64,000 nt of DNA from Apoda limacodes (lineage: Eukaryota > Arthropoda > Insecta > Lepidoptera > Limacodidae). The position numbers were made by a program, and so were the translations under genes. The stretch is from NCBI GenBank assembly GCA_946406115.1, contig OX291542.1, positions 37,219,321 to 37,283,320 on the forward strand, written 5' to 3'. The stretch's first letter is position 1. Each line of letters opens with the position of its first letter. A model generated the notes under the pieces. The model worked only from the letters and a program-made list of their open reading frames with translations. It was not told the origin of the DNA and ran no database searches. Positions 1 to 10,835 of this stretch are shown piece after piece.

Positions 1-980
1 GATCCAAAATGCGCAGCTCACGGCTCAATAAATACACAACTCAACCATGCGTTTATTGAACTTCAACACAGCCTGCACGGCGCCAGCGCTGCCGGCGATG
101 TGGCGACTCGATGGTCTGCCGAGCGGCGCCACGCGCGGCATCGGTGAACACAGTCCGTTTTTTGAATTATTATAGGTAATTCACATATATGTGAATGAAG
201 AATACCTGCATGTAGTGAAGTTATATTATTTGCTATGTAGATAATTGTGCAACTATTATAGGAAATTAGTCACACATAAGTAAAAAAATATAAGTAAGTA
301 CATATAGTAAATATGATAGAAACAGAAAAGAATAGTATTTCAAAAATCGACCTTTGTGCGGCACAGAAACAACCTAAAAAAATAATACATAAATATAATA
401 AAATAAATTATGTTTCGATCTATGGTGATTAATGTGTTATCTCTCTATATTAGTAATATACCTACCTATCAAAAAAATAAATAAATCAAAATATTTAATA
501 GATATCCATAAATTTAAAAACTGCTATAATCTAAAGGCTGGGTATAAGATACGGATACGTTATGCCTTACGCAGTTACCTGTGATTGTAAGTTTGTGGCA
601 GAAAACATCAGAAATAAGATGTTTGTTCTGAATACACATTTATACCTACCTACCTTAGGTTGAAACTGCGTTAGCCTGTGTAAGCAGACGGAATGCTCGC
701 ACGCTCGCACACTAACATGTGTTAGTGTTAAACACGCACCTACGAGTATAAGTAGGCGTCGTAATATGCAGAGGTTATTTAAAACATGTAATGGTAACCA
801 CCGACACTTAGTTTTATTAATATGTAGCAACTTGTTATTAGTATTCGTACAGATTAACAGATAAATATAAGTTAAGACGTGAGGTTAATAAGGTTAAGCA
901 TGTAAGTCCAAGAAATGAAATTGTGTTAAAAAAATGAAGTGCATAGATATGTTTAGAAATAGTTGCCTTGTTATATTTTT
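1..980. other. AT-rich flank with a short GC-rich island
   Basis: No gene is supported here. Positions 60-160 are GC-rich like the SMC2 exons and unlike the surroundings. On the minus strand they read as an open frame whose TAA stop overlaps an AATAAA (52-57). No acceptor AG sits at its upstream edge, so a terminal exon of another gene is only a possibility. Confidence 0.3.
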
Positions 981-984
981 ATAA

Positions 985-2977
985 CACTGCTGGACATAGG
1001 CTTCAGCTAACTTTCTCCACAGCGTACGACTCTGTGCTGCCTGTAACCAACGGCTCCCCGCTACCTTAAGGTCATCTGTCCATCTAGTGGGGGGCCGTCC
1101 CACGCTGCGCTTTCCGGTTCGTGGTCCCCACTCGAGAACCTTCTTCCCCCATCGGCCATCTGTTCTTCGAGCTACGTGCCGTGCCCATTGCCACTTCAGT
1201 TTTGCGATTCGGTGAGCTATGTCGGTGACTTTCTCCCACGGATTTCCTCATTCGTGATTCGATCACGTAGGGAAACTCCGAGCATAACTCTTTCCATCGC
1301 CCGCTGAGCTACCTTGAGCTTTCGTATAAGGCCCATAGTAAGCGGCCCAGCCCAGCCGAGTTGGATTCGGCGATTAACCTCTTTCTCAAAATTGGACCTA
1401 CCTAATCGAACAGTTTGTCCCAGGTATACGTATTCGGCAACAACTTCGTGTGTATAGTTCCTAGCAGTTATTGGAGTGGGTGCTACATGACCATTCGACA
1501 TGATTTTCGTCTTGTCCATGTTCATCTTGAGGCCCACTCGTTGGGAAGCTCTACTGAGGCTTTCTAGCATTGTGCTAAGGTCCTCCATCAATTCTGCCAT
1601 GACCACAATATCGTCGGCAAACCGAAGGTGTGCGATATATTCGCCGTTTATGTTTATGCCCCGCCCAGCCCAGTCCAAGGTTTTGAAGACATCTTCTAGC
1701 GCATTAGTGAACAGTTTCGGGAATATAACGTCAAACTGTCTTACACCTCTACGCAGCGGGATGGCACTTGTCCTATGGTCCTGGAACTGGACGGTCATCG
1801 TAGCATCGTTGTAAAGACATCGCAGCACCTCAATGTAGCACCAGTCTATACGACGTCGCTGCAGAGAATGTAGCACAGCTCAGTTTTCGATGGAGTCAAA
1901 GGCTTTCTCGTAATCCACAAAGGCCATCCACAGTGGCTGATTATACTCTTGAGTTTTTTGTATAATCTGCCGTACAGCATGAATGTGATCTACGGTTCTG
2001 AAGCCTTTCCGAAACCCAGCCTGTTCTGGTGGTTGAAACTCGTCAAGTCTTCCAGCGAGACGATTCGTGAAGACTCTAGAGAACAGCTTATATACGTGGC
2101 TTAGAAGGGATATCGGTCGGTAGTTCTTAAGTAGAGTTTTATCTCCCTTTTTTAAGAATAATATCACCACGCTTCCGCGCCACGCCTCCGGTGTAGCTTT
2201 GTTGTTTCTAAGATGTTCCAGAGCCGTCCTAATCTCACTTTGGTCAACGTCCGGGATATCCTCGGTGAAGTGGCGAGTCAGTTTGGCTCTTGGATCTTCG
2301 GTTATGAGGGATGTGGGCCTAGCCGCATGTGACGTGTAGAGTTGCCATAAAACAATTTGGCTTCTGCTGAGATCTCTGATTTGGAGGTGACTATTTTGCA
2401 ATCTGCAGTTTTTTAGTCTCGACAGATGGCTCTTTGCAAGCTGACGCGCAAAAATTTTCGACCCTTTATTCTGCTCAATCGCAAGCTCAATGCTGCGTGT
2501 GCTGGAGCGTCGAAGGTCACGTCTAGTCATCTAACGTATCAGCCCGTTTAGACATCTTGCATCTGAAGAAGACCTTTGGGTAGATGGTATTTCTCGTCTT
2601 TTCCTCATAAGTTCCAGTCTCAGGGAAAAGTTTGGACTCTCTAGTTTTGTTCTGCGGTGGGTAGAATTTGCGTCCCACTTCTTTTACCGTCTTCACCAAG
2701 TTGTTGGTCATTATGTCAACGTCGCCTGTGGTTTCCAGCGAATCGAATCTATTTAGAATCTATTGATCACTAAGACATCTCTAAATATGTTCCGTCTATC
2801 TGCCATAATAAAATCTATCTCATTCCTAGTCACAGCGTCGGGACTTCGTCAGGTCCACCTTCTATGGGAACTCTTCTTGTAGAACGAGTTCACCAAAAAG
2901 AGCCCTTCCATTTTACCAGCATTTGTCCCCTGTGATTTCGCTGTCCCAAGCCATAAGGGGCATACATAGATTCGTGA
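985..2977 (-). mobile_element. RTE-clade non-LTR retrotransposon, 5'-truncated and broken
   Basis: Reading from 2977 leftwards: C-terminal endonuclease pieces (YGLGQRNHRGQML, then VTRNEIDFIMADRR), a linker, and reverse transcriptase with NYRPISLLSHVYKLFSRV, FVDYEKAFDSIEN and the catalytic FADD in LRFADDIVV. A C-terminal region follows with GRPPTRWTDDLK and the tail AEAYVQQCYK typical of lepidopteran RTE ends. Such elements copy themselves by target-primed reverse transcription. This copy is dead: an in-frame TGA at 1880-1882 falls just after the FDSIEN motif, and frames shift near 2530, around 1220-1270 and near 1100. The 5' end stops inside the endonuclease and abuts an oppositely oriented RTE piece. 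Confidence 0.85.
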
Positions 2978-3440
2978 TGAAGGTTTGCCGACGACATCGT
3001 TCTTATGGCAGAGTCATTGGAAGAACTGAGCGAAATGTTGCACTCCCTAAATGAATCCTCTCGACGAGTGGGCCTTGGCATGAATTTGAATAAGACAAAA
3101 GTCATGTTCAACCAACACGTCGTGCCACTGCCAGCATACGTCGCGGGTACCTTACTCGATGTTGTCCAGAATTATGTGTACCTTGGACAAAAAATCCAAC
3201 TGGGCCGGAACAATTTTGAGAAGGAAGCCGACAAGAGGATCCAGCTAGGGTGGGCAGCATTTGGTAAACTTCGTCTTCACGTCGCCTATACCGCAAAGTC
3301 GAAAGATGAAAGTCTTTGACCAGTGCGTCCTACCAGTCATGACTTACGCCGCCGAAACGTGGCTGGTGGTGGCTGTATGCGGAAGGCAGAGGACCGGGAG
3401 AAATGGCGCGCCATAGAGGGGGCTTATGTCCAGCAGTGGA
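2977..3440 (+). mobile_element. RTE-clade fragment, opposite orientation
   Basis: Begins abruptly at the catalytic motif (RFADDIVLMAESLEEL) and continues through the RT thumb-side region (SRRVGLGMNLNKTKVMF, VYLGQKIQLG, DKRIQLGWAAFGKL). It is frameshifted after about 3320 and ends with a tail containing ggcttatgtccagcagtgg. It encodes the same RT region as the neighbouring minus-strand copy but differs clearly in sequence, so it is a separate insertion from another subfamily. Confidence 0.8.
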
Positions 3441-3489
3441 CCAATTTAAGCTGTCATGATGAATTAAACTGTTTAAGTTGTTTACATAT

Positions 3490-3865
3490 GCCAGGTAGTG
3501 TAGAGGGTCTAGAATCTGTAAATATTGTTAAATCCAGTAGCACTTTTACCTGGATGAAATCCAAATTGGTTTGAGGACAGTATGTGATTGTTTCGATAGA
3601 AGGATTGTATCTGGTCACAAATATGCTTGTGTGCTATTTCATCTATAGATGAAAAAATTAAAATTGGCCGATAGTGATCGAGGCTATTTTGTTCGCTTTG
3701 TTTATAAATTGGTCGAACTAAACTAATTTTTAGCTCATTCGGATAGACAGCCGCATGTATACTGGTATTTATTAATTTAACGTGTTGGAACAATTTTATC
3801 ACGTATAGACTTTATATCAATCATTTTTATAGCATCGCTGCCTGGACCCTTATGAGTATTTGCTT
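3490..3865 (-). mobile_element. Jockey/CR1-type reverse transcriptase fragment
   Basis: On the minus strand, KGPGSDAIKM is followed by KISLVRPIYKQ, NSLDHYRPILIFSSIDEIAHKH and SNQFGFHPGKSAT. These are the fingers-domain blocks of a jockey/CR1-type RT. Both ends are truncated; no catalytic motif is present. Confidence 0.7.
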
Positions 3866-4185
3866 TTGTAATTATTTTTGATATCGACGTCACCGTGGAT
3901 TTCTGGTATTTTATGAACATCAAACAGGAGAATTATAGTTTTCCACCAATTTTTTTTTTATTTTTATATTAAAAGATTTTTTCAAATCTCAAATTTTGAT
4001 ACAATAAATTATTTTATTGCAGTTTAAAGTTCGCTTTTTTTGTGCGGGAGCAAAAACGCTCTACTAGCTATTACATGGCGCTAGCGGCGCGAAGTAAAAT
4101 GACGTCATAGCACTCGAGACCTAGTTACACTGCAAACTGCTATAGTACGCGCACTGCTATAGGCACAGAACGATAGTTAATTAAT

Positions 4186-4404
4186 ATGTCTCTGTCTAAG
4201 CAGAAGTCATATAATAAATATAAATATTGTGTTGTCATAATGCAAGTCAACAACTTTACACCGGAAACAATATTTATAATAATGCTGCCTGAAGACGTTA
4301 GGTAATGTTAGAAAAAATGGGTCAGAGTCATGAGAAGAGAAGTGCTCTCTACAAAAACAAGAGCATATCGCTGTGAACACCATTTCGAAGTTAGTGTTTA
4401 TGTA
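4186..4404 (+). pseudogene. Degenerate THAP-type zinc finger domain
   Basis: Read from the ATG at 4186, the frame has the THAP layout: a Cys near the start (KYKYCVV), TPETIFIIMLPED, KKWVRVMRRE with the conserved Trp, and a final Cys-x2-His (YRCEHHFE). Two in-frame stops follow LPEDVR, and the second metal-binding Cys appears replaced, so the domain is dead. THAP domains bind DNA and occur in P-element-like transposases and many host proteins. The repeats around it favour a transposon origin, but this is inference. Confidence 0.55.
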
Positions 4405-4907
4405 GATACTACAAAATAGGTAACACTTAGATTTTCTACGCTGTGGGTACGTACCTTCTTTTTCATCTTCAAGATAGATATACGGTCTCCTGGGGTAAGA
4501 AATAGGATTATATTACATAAATGTGTACCTACTGATGATAATTGAAATGTGATTGATTACACCAATATTGGCAAGATCTTTTTGATACCTACTTGCTTTG
4601 GGCTCCGATAAAATACCTACAGTAGGTAGTTTAGTGCGCGGCAAAAGGCTGCAAACAAATACATACCTTTAAATTCACGCAAAATGTTTTTAGTTTCATT
4701 ATTAAAATCAACAAATCAGATAATGACATGAAATGGAATACACACCTCCAAACATTACAAAGGGCTATTATAGCAAGTAATAGTCAGCTTCCCGTAGAAT
4801 TCAGGTTGGTACTTATGTGAAAAAAGCTAGAAGATTTTTATAAGTGGAAAGAATCTAGCAATGTGCCAAATTATTTTTCTTAATGAGTTTTATTTTAACA
4901 ACTGTAG

Positions 4908-5090
4908 ATGAAATCTTGTACGCATCTGCACAAAATTCATTGGTATTTTCGCACTTGCGGTGAGTAAAAATTATCTTCGGTCCATAACAGTAACATATGT
5001 AGCTATATTACAAAATAAATATTCTTTACTTATAACGGTAAACACTTAAAACTTACATTGAGATTAATACATGAATTAAAATAATGTATT
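4908..5090 (+). repeat. Dispersed repeat copy 1 with splice-donor-like edge
   Basis: Closely similar to 8690-8840. The shared part starts near atcttgtac, includes a GGTGAGTAAA donor-like site (near 4959) and continues for over 100 bp (tatcttcggtccataac..., cttataacggtaaacactt). It lies about 500 bp downstream of the THAP remnant on the same strand, so the two may belong to one element. Confidence 0.6.
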
Positions 5091-5719
5091 CAATGTGTAA
5101 GAATCATTTATTCATGAAGTGATCTTGCAGAAACGTAAATTTATAGGGCGCACGAGAAAATTATCATAGGTAGAGATGCTTGAGTACCAAATTTTTGTTA
5201 TAGACCACGTTAAACTGGCCGAGCTTCGTATATGAGTGCCTAAAAAAATTGTTCATGCTTAGCTAGAATATCGGTAACACGTATTTGAAGCAGTCAAACC
5301 TAAGGGTTGACACAAAATAGAACACAAATATTATTTATTTAATTTGTTACAAATTTATCAACATCTTAAATCAATTGAAAGTCTTTCTGATTGATTATTC
5401 TAAAGAGAAATCAGACATTTGTTTGAATAACACGATTTTATGGATTTTTCTAAATAGAAAGGTTCAGAATTTTTCTTGGGAAATTCAAAAGTTTCATATG
5501 ATATAGTTTTGTCAGCCCTAACTGTTACCAAGAGAAAAGCATTATAGTGTGATTTATAGTTTTTTGACTTACATGACCATTAACCCACACATTTAACTTG
5601 ACTTTTTCCCACGACATGGGCGTTGGCTGAAATTCTGATGAAGAATTCAGTGAAACTTTGAATCAGTCAATCAATAGCTCTCGTCCGAGTACGACCAATC
5701 AAACGATAAATAATAAAAA

Positions 5720-6110
5720 CGAGTTGCACTCCGGGAGTGCCGGCAGAAGTGAAAACCTTTACACCCGATTCGCGCTTAACACTCAAATATGTCACAAGAC
5801 ATGTCTTTGACATTGTCAAGAAATAATAATGTTTGTTTATTTACTTTTTTGACGTAGTATATTTGACATTGCAATCTGTCATAGAATTAAAATTCCATAT
5901 CCAACCGCCCTGTACTACTCATGATCGCGATAAAAATTTATCGAAAATAAAAATTATAATAGGCGTGGCATTACGGTTTCCGTCTTACGAATTTTCGCGA
6001 TTAGGACACGTGACCTGACACGAGATTATCATTTTTTACCCATGCCAAAAAAAGTGCACAACGCCGCTAAAGAAGTTTTCACTTCAATAAAGAATGCGTC
6101 CTTTTAAACA
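5720..6110 (-). repeat. Interspersed element, short copy
   Basis: Its reverse complement matches parts of 37960-39130. Shared blocks are a gaagtgaaaacttctttagc block, a catgggtaaaaaatg block, cacgt/cgtaagacgg, the ttaagcgcgaat block and the edge block ttcacttctgcc. No coding frame was recognised. It is probably a non-autonomous DNA element. Confidence 0.6.
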
Positions 6111-7135
6111 AATATAAATTTCAGTGTTTTAAACAATATAAAGAAAATTACTTGTTAAACGTAGTGAGTTAAATATTTCTGACAGAGCACACATTTATAA
6201 TATATATAATTAATTAGTATTACGATGCTGATTCAACTTCCTGCATTTTGTCTGCGCTTTCTGTTTTTCGTTTGTTAATTGAATATATAAATTAGGAGCA
6301 TAGGCCTGAAATGAATCTTAGAGTTTCAGGTAGGGTTTTCTTTCCCTTTTATACAGTTTGGAGATGTGATTCTCGACAGTGACAGAGAACCGAAGAGGTG
6401 GACATCGACAACGGCAGCAATTTCTGATTTGTTGTTTAGTTGGTATTGGGATCAGCTTTTGAAGTCGAATTTAATTCATTTGCATAAGTGTTATGTGATT
6501 GATTGAATGTGTGTAAAATTGTTATGTTATTTTGTTTGAAGTGTTTTGTTTTAACCGAGTCATTACAATTACTTGAACATTTAAATTGAAGCTTTATTAA
6601 GTGATTTTCAGACGAGAAGTTTGAAAATCTTAATACTACATGAAAATGTTTACAACTAAACTAAACTATCCAGCTAAGGAAATATACAGCAACTATGTAA
6701 AAATGTGTTTATTAGTTAATACATTATCGTCGAGAAATCATAAAATCTATAGGTATTTATATATCTAACTATTCTTCGAAGTTGTGACTCCTGAATTAAA
6801 TTATGCTACTGAATATAATATATAAATATCCTTTAAAACACATCAAATTAAATAATTTTAACAATGAATGAATATTATTTTCTTAAATTTAGTTTAACTA
6901 AAGGATTTATAAAGAAATAATTATTTCTAACGTTCAGGATTATTTTAATATCTTATCTTTTAGAAAGTTTTTTTGAAATTACATACATTTAAGAACTCAA
7001 ACCAGCCTTGCAGCCTTTTGGCAAGAGTCTAGAGGAACTTTTCATTGCTGGCTGGATAACTTCAGCACGGGAGTATTCCGGAGAATACTTTACAACACAG
7101 TTTTATTCACCTAGCTATGTTCAACGTCCTATTTG
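6111..7135. other. AT-rich sequence, nothing recognised
   Basis: No open frame longer than about 60 codons and no motif, tRNA or clear repeat was found in this stretch. Confidence 0.5.
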
Positions 7136-7139
7136 AGTT

Positions 7140-7960
7140 TGTAACTTCGGGAAATGAAGATGGCTCTGGAAAACTCCTGAAGGAACTCGTTGATCACTTG
7201 CGTCAGTGTGTGGGTCAGAGAGAGAGACTTATAAGACAGGTAGGGCACAGCGAGTACTCGCTCGAATAAGCCGCTCGAACAATTAAAGCGGGGCATAGCG
7301 AGTACTTGCTCAAACCTAAACTGGGGAAGTACCTCCACCTTACAGAAAACTGCGGCCACAATAACACTACCATAGAGTAGTGTTGTGTTCCTGGCAGTGA
7401 GTAAGGTTACCAGAGCTCTTTGAGGTGAAATAAACAGGCTGGTCGTAGGATTGAAGGAAAGACATCGTTCTTATATCTTGTATAATGACTGTTGAAGTAT
7501 AGATATTGAATATTGATTGACAATAGAATGAGAGCTCTGTACAATGTAACTTCTCTTATATACTAATTATTACTACATTAACTTAACTATACGTATTGGT
7601 ACGTGAGGGATAATGGATGCTGGCTAACCACGTTCTATGCGTAATCGCGTCGGCAATCGAGATGTAGAGATAAGCTATGGACAGATAATGAGTTATCTAT
7701 CGCTATGTTACAGAGGATTCGCTGCGCGGACAGTTGCTGTCATTGCTCAGCGTAGACGGTGAGCTGTTACGGCGGTCAGGAAGACCTGATGAAGCGGCTG
7801 ACCGCTGGCCACCCGCAGGTAAGACGGGTTCTCGAACCCAGGGATTACTTAATCTCCGTCCTGGCAGGCTGAACCGCCAGCCTGTGTAAAGTCTCTGAAG
7901 ACGTGCCGGAGTAGGAGACCGGAGTGGACCCGGCTACTACAACAGAGGGGGATCAGGGGC
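7140..7960 (-). mobile_element. 3' part of a jockey-type retrotransposon (pairs with 26400-26720)
   Basis: Nearly the same sequence as 26400-26720 in the same orientation: ggggaagtacctccacctta, gcggccacaataacac, tagtgttgtgttcctggc, gacctgatgaarcggctgacc and gggttctcgaacccagg are shared. At 26.4-27.2 kb this block follows a jockey-like C-terminus on the minus strand, so it is probably the 3' untranslated end of that family. A roughly 170 bp segment (7400-7700) is extra in this copy. Confidence 0.55.
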
Positions 7961-8563
7961 GCTTCTTTTAATGGCATATGTTGAGACCAGGGTGGTAAAA
8001 TGCTCCAAAACACCAGATATATAAAGATTCCCAGGTTTTAAGTTCAATTGAAGTTATAGGGGGATTGAAATGTTTTACTATACGTATACTATAGCATTCA
8101 TTGAATTTTTTGTTATGTGTGGCAGCGTGTGTAGGGATCGAAAGTGGTGATGAGATGAGGAGGAGGTGTTATATAAAAATATTTTCTCGATATAAAAAAC
8201 AAATATTTTGAACTGAAGCCAATTCTTTTTGATTAAGTGTTTTTTGTTTGAGTCAAAAAGGTTCTCAACTTGTGCTAAAAAAATATTATTTTACTCTAAG
8301 AAATCAAAGTTCTTGTGTGAAATAGTGTCAAATTTTTGATTCAAACAAACAAACAATTTTTACTGTAGATTAGTAGTTTTGTACTAAAAACAACGTGATA
8401 TTTTTTAAGTTAGCTGTATAAACTTTTAATAATAATAATTTATAAAAACTCACTTTAAAACAAAAAAATGATATGTAGTTATATTTTTAATTAAAATGAA
8501 CAAGGTTAAGTATTTGTCCCGAAATTTGTTTCTGACCAGTCATTGTATTGTTTTTTTTTTTCA

Positions 8564-8740
8564 GTATCGGGTTAATTCCAAAAGTCAATGTTCGAACAGT
8601 GAATTACTTTGCCTCACTAGTGAGCAAAATTCGATTTTGCTCACTGAATTTGCACAGCAAAACTATCCTTTTCGTGCTGGTGAGCTGAAAAATCTTGTAC
8701 ACAACTGCACAAAATTCATTGGTATTTTTGCACTCACGGT
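8564..8740 (+). pseudogene. Exon-like open frame in a repeated element
   Basis: An open segment of about 59 codons is bounded on the left by a strong 3' splice site (a T11 tract then CAG, ending 8563) and on the right by a consensus donor (ACG/GTGAGTAAA). The product includes SEQNSILLTEFAQQNYPFRA and LKNLVHNCTKFIGIF. I do not recognise it. The last part and the following intron-like sequence are repeated at 4908-5090, which suggests a transposon gene with introns rather than a host gene. Confidence 0.4.
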
Positions 8741-8840
8741 GAGTAAAAATTATCTTCAGTCCATAACAATAACATAAGTAGCTATATTACAAAATAAATA
8801 TTCTTTACTTATAACGGTAAACACTTAAAACTTACACTAT
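8690..8840 (+). repeat. Dispersed repeat copy 2 (pairs with 4908-5090)
   Basis: Same orientation as copy 1, about 3.78 kb away. The match is best over gcacaaaattcattggtatt and from the donor-like site through aaataaatattctttactta. It diverges after about 8840. Confidence 0.65.
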
Positions 8841-9634
8841 TGTATTGGTTGGATTAGATTAATGGAAATGGAAATAATGTATTCAATGCACACTGCGATA
8901 TTCTTTGTTTCCTCTTTACAAAACATATAGTACTAATTATTAGCTATTTTTAGAACGTTATGTATAGTATCTCGAATATACCGGTGAATTGTAGCTAGAT
9001 GAAGTTTAGAAGCTTTCATAAGAAACGCTATTTACAACTGACAGGTATGATCTAGATACAATATATAATGTTCTTAAAATAGCTGATAACTAGTTCTAAA
9101 TAATCGGTTTGTTACACGTTAAAATGTTATTTTGTAGAAAGAGGAAATAAAGATTAACCTTTAGTGCTTGTGCCGCTACAACAATATACTTGTGCATGAC
9201 CAATGACTGTTTCTAGATAACAGCGGCTCGTTGTTGCGAACAATGATAGGCATTAACCTTTTTGTGCGCATTATATATAACTTTACCTTCGGGTCGGACG
9301 GGCGTGCATACGTTAGTTGTAGCAAGTCTAAATAGACTATATTTATCATGTACCTGTCAATCTTTCTTTCTTTTTTTAACCTCTTATTAATGTACTACAT
9401 AGTTATTCATTTGTGTTAAATTAACGGGATAATTAGCGTTAAATAAAATAAAATTATAAATTAATTATTTTATTAGCAAAACTTTTAAATTTAATATGTT
9501 AAAGATAAATGCATATACAATGAATTGAGTGGAAATGTTTAATCAGTAAATTAAGAACTTTGCATTTGGCTGCTGAGGACGTGGCTAAAGTTTTGTATCG
9601 TTTTGGTAAAATTAACAACTTTGAGTGAATAATG

Positions 9635-9815
9635 CCCCGAGTGGAAGTGAACAGTTCCCAGTGAGGGAGTGAACAGTGTCTCCAGTAGGAGTGAACAGTG
9701 CCTCGAGTGGGAGTGAACAGTGCCTTAAGTGGGAGTGAACAGTGCCCCATGTGGGAGTGAACAGTGCCCCGTGTGGAAATGTGGAAATGAACGGTGCCCC
9801 GCATGGGAGTGAAGA
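9635..9815. repeat. Degenerate minisatellite, about 21 bp period
   Basis: About eight imperfect copies of a unit containing gggagtgaacagtgcc. Copies differ at several positions and one carries a short internal repeat (gtggaaatgtggaaat). Because 21 is a multiple of three, it makes a repetitive open frame on the minus strand that should not be read as a gene. Confidence 0.8.
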
Positions 9816-10721
9816 GAACTATCTATGTTTTATACAGTCGTGACAAGACCACAGCTATTAAAATTCTTAATTTATTCACAAATTAATAACAATATTTTTT
9901 TTATTGTCTGTCTGTTCGTGTAACTATATTATACCGGGATGTTAGCGTTACTTAAGGTTCGAATAACGAGGATTCAATTTGACTATTGTCATCACTATAG
10001 TGTTGGTTACAGTTCTAAATAATAGAATCAAATAAATATAGATGGTGGATAGTGATGTAAGGACACGTGCGGCTAGTGAACACGACGAGCGACGGGTAAA
10101 CCGCCGCGGCCGCTACTAGCGAGTCGCCAACACAACATCTGCACAGAATAAACAGTTATTTATTCCTTAGTGCTAACTGTATGTAAGGAACCTTTCTTTA
10201 TTGTACTACTATTTTTAGTTTCCTTCAAAATTCAATGAACCGACTTTAAAATGCAACTTTTATAGTTGTTATACTTACTAAAAAGTAAATAAGACAATCG
10301 AATAGACTAAAAAAATTAATTATTTAAGTGCAGTAAGTCCAATGAGGAGGGGCGGACTTACATCCAAATAGTTTTTCCAACTTTACATGAGGCGAGATCC
10401 GTCACGTCTTAAAAATATGCAGTTGGAGCCGCGTGAACATGTATGTACAATATCTTGATCACAGTATAACATTTACGACGCAGCGCACATATCGTGTTCG
10501 CTCATAGCGGGGGTGCGGATCACTCCCGCTGCGAGAGGGAACAAAACTGAGACTCGAAACACTTCGATGTCCAAGTTAGATTCAAGTCTTCTCAGACCGA
10601 ACTTGCGCCAAACCAGCCGACACTCTGCTCAAAAGTCATTTTGATACAAATTTCTTAATTGATTGCATTAATATAAGTTATCATCATCTATCAATGTGAC
10701 ACAATGTTGGCGCTCGCTCGG
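9816..10721. other. SMC2 3' flank
   Basis: This should include the SMC2 3' UTR on the minus strand. I see only AT-rich sequence, some GC-richer patches near 10080-10130 and 10490-10560, and the candidate AATAAA at 10159. No other gene is supported. Confidence 0.5.
10159..10164 (-). promoter_or_regulatory. Possible SMC2 polyadenylation signal
   Basis: AATAAA on the minus strand, about 560 bp downstream of the stop codon. It is the nearest canonical hexamer I found, but such hexamers are frequent in AT-rich DNA, so the assignment is weak. Confidence 0.25.
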
Positions 10722-10835
10722 CTACCGCTTGGTGTTGAGGGTGCGCTGCACCGCGCTCATGCCGTCCACGAACTTGGTGCGGAACAGCACGTTCGCGTTG
10801 TTGAACATGCCGTCCTTCAGCGACACTATTATGAA
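10722..10835 (-). CDS. SMC2: SMC2 exon 16: C-terminal exon and stop
   Basis: 37 codons plus TAG. Acceptor tgttccag precedes TTC at 10835. The product [18 protein letters not shown] continues the ATPase core (H-loop region) through [13 protein letters not shown] and ends NTKR. Vertebrate SMC2 has roughly 20 more residues after this point, so the insect protein ends soon after the folded head. Confidence 0.97.
   Translation of the reverse strand, partial: FIIVSLKDGMFNNANVLFRTKFVDGMSAVQRTLNTKR

Noticed and set aside
9499..9804. Small repetitive protein (TVHSH-like repeats) on the minus strand
   Set aside because: It is a by-product of a 21 bp minisatellite.
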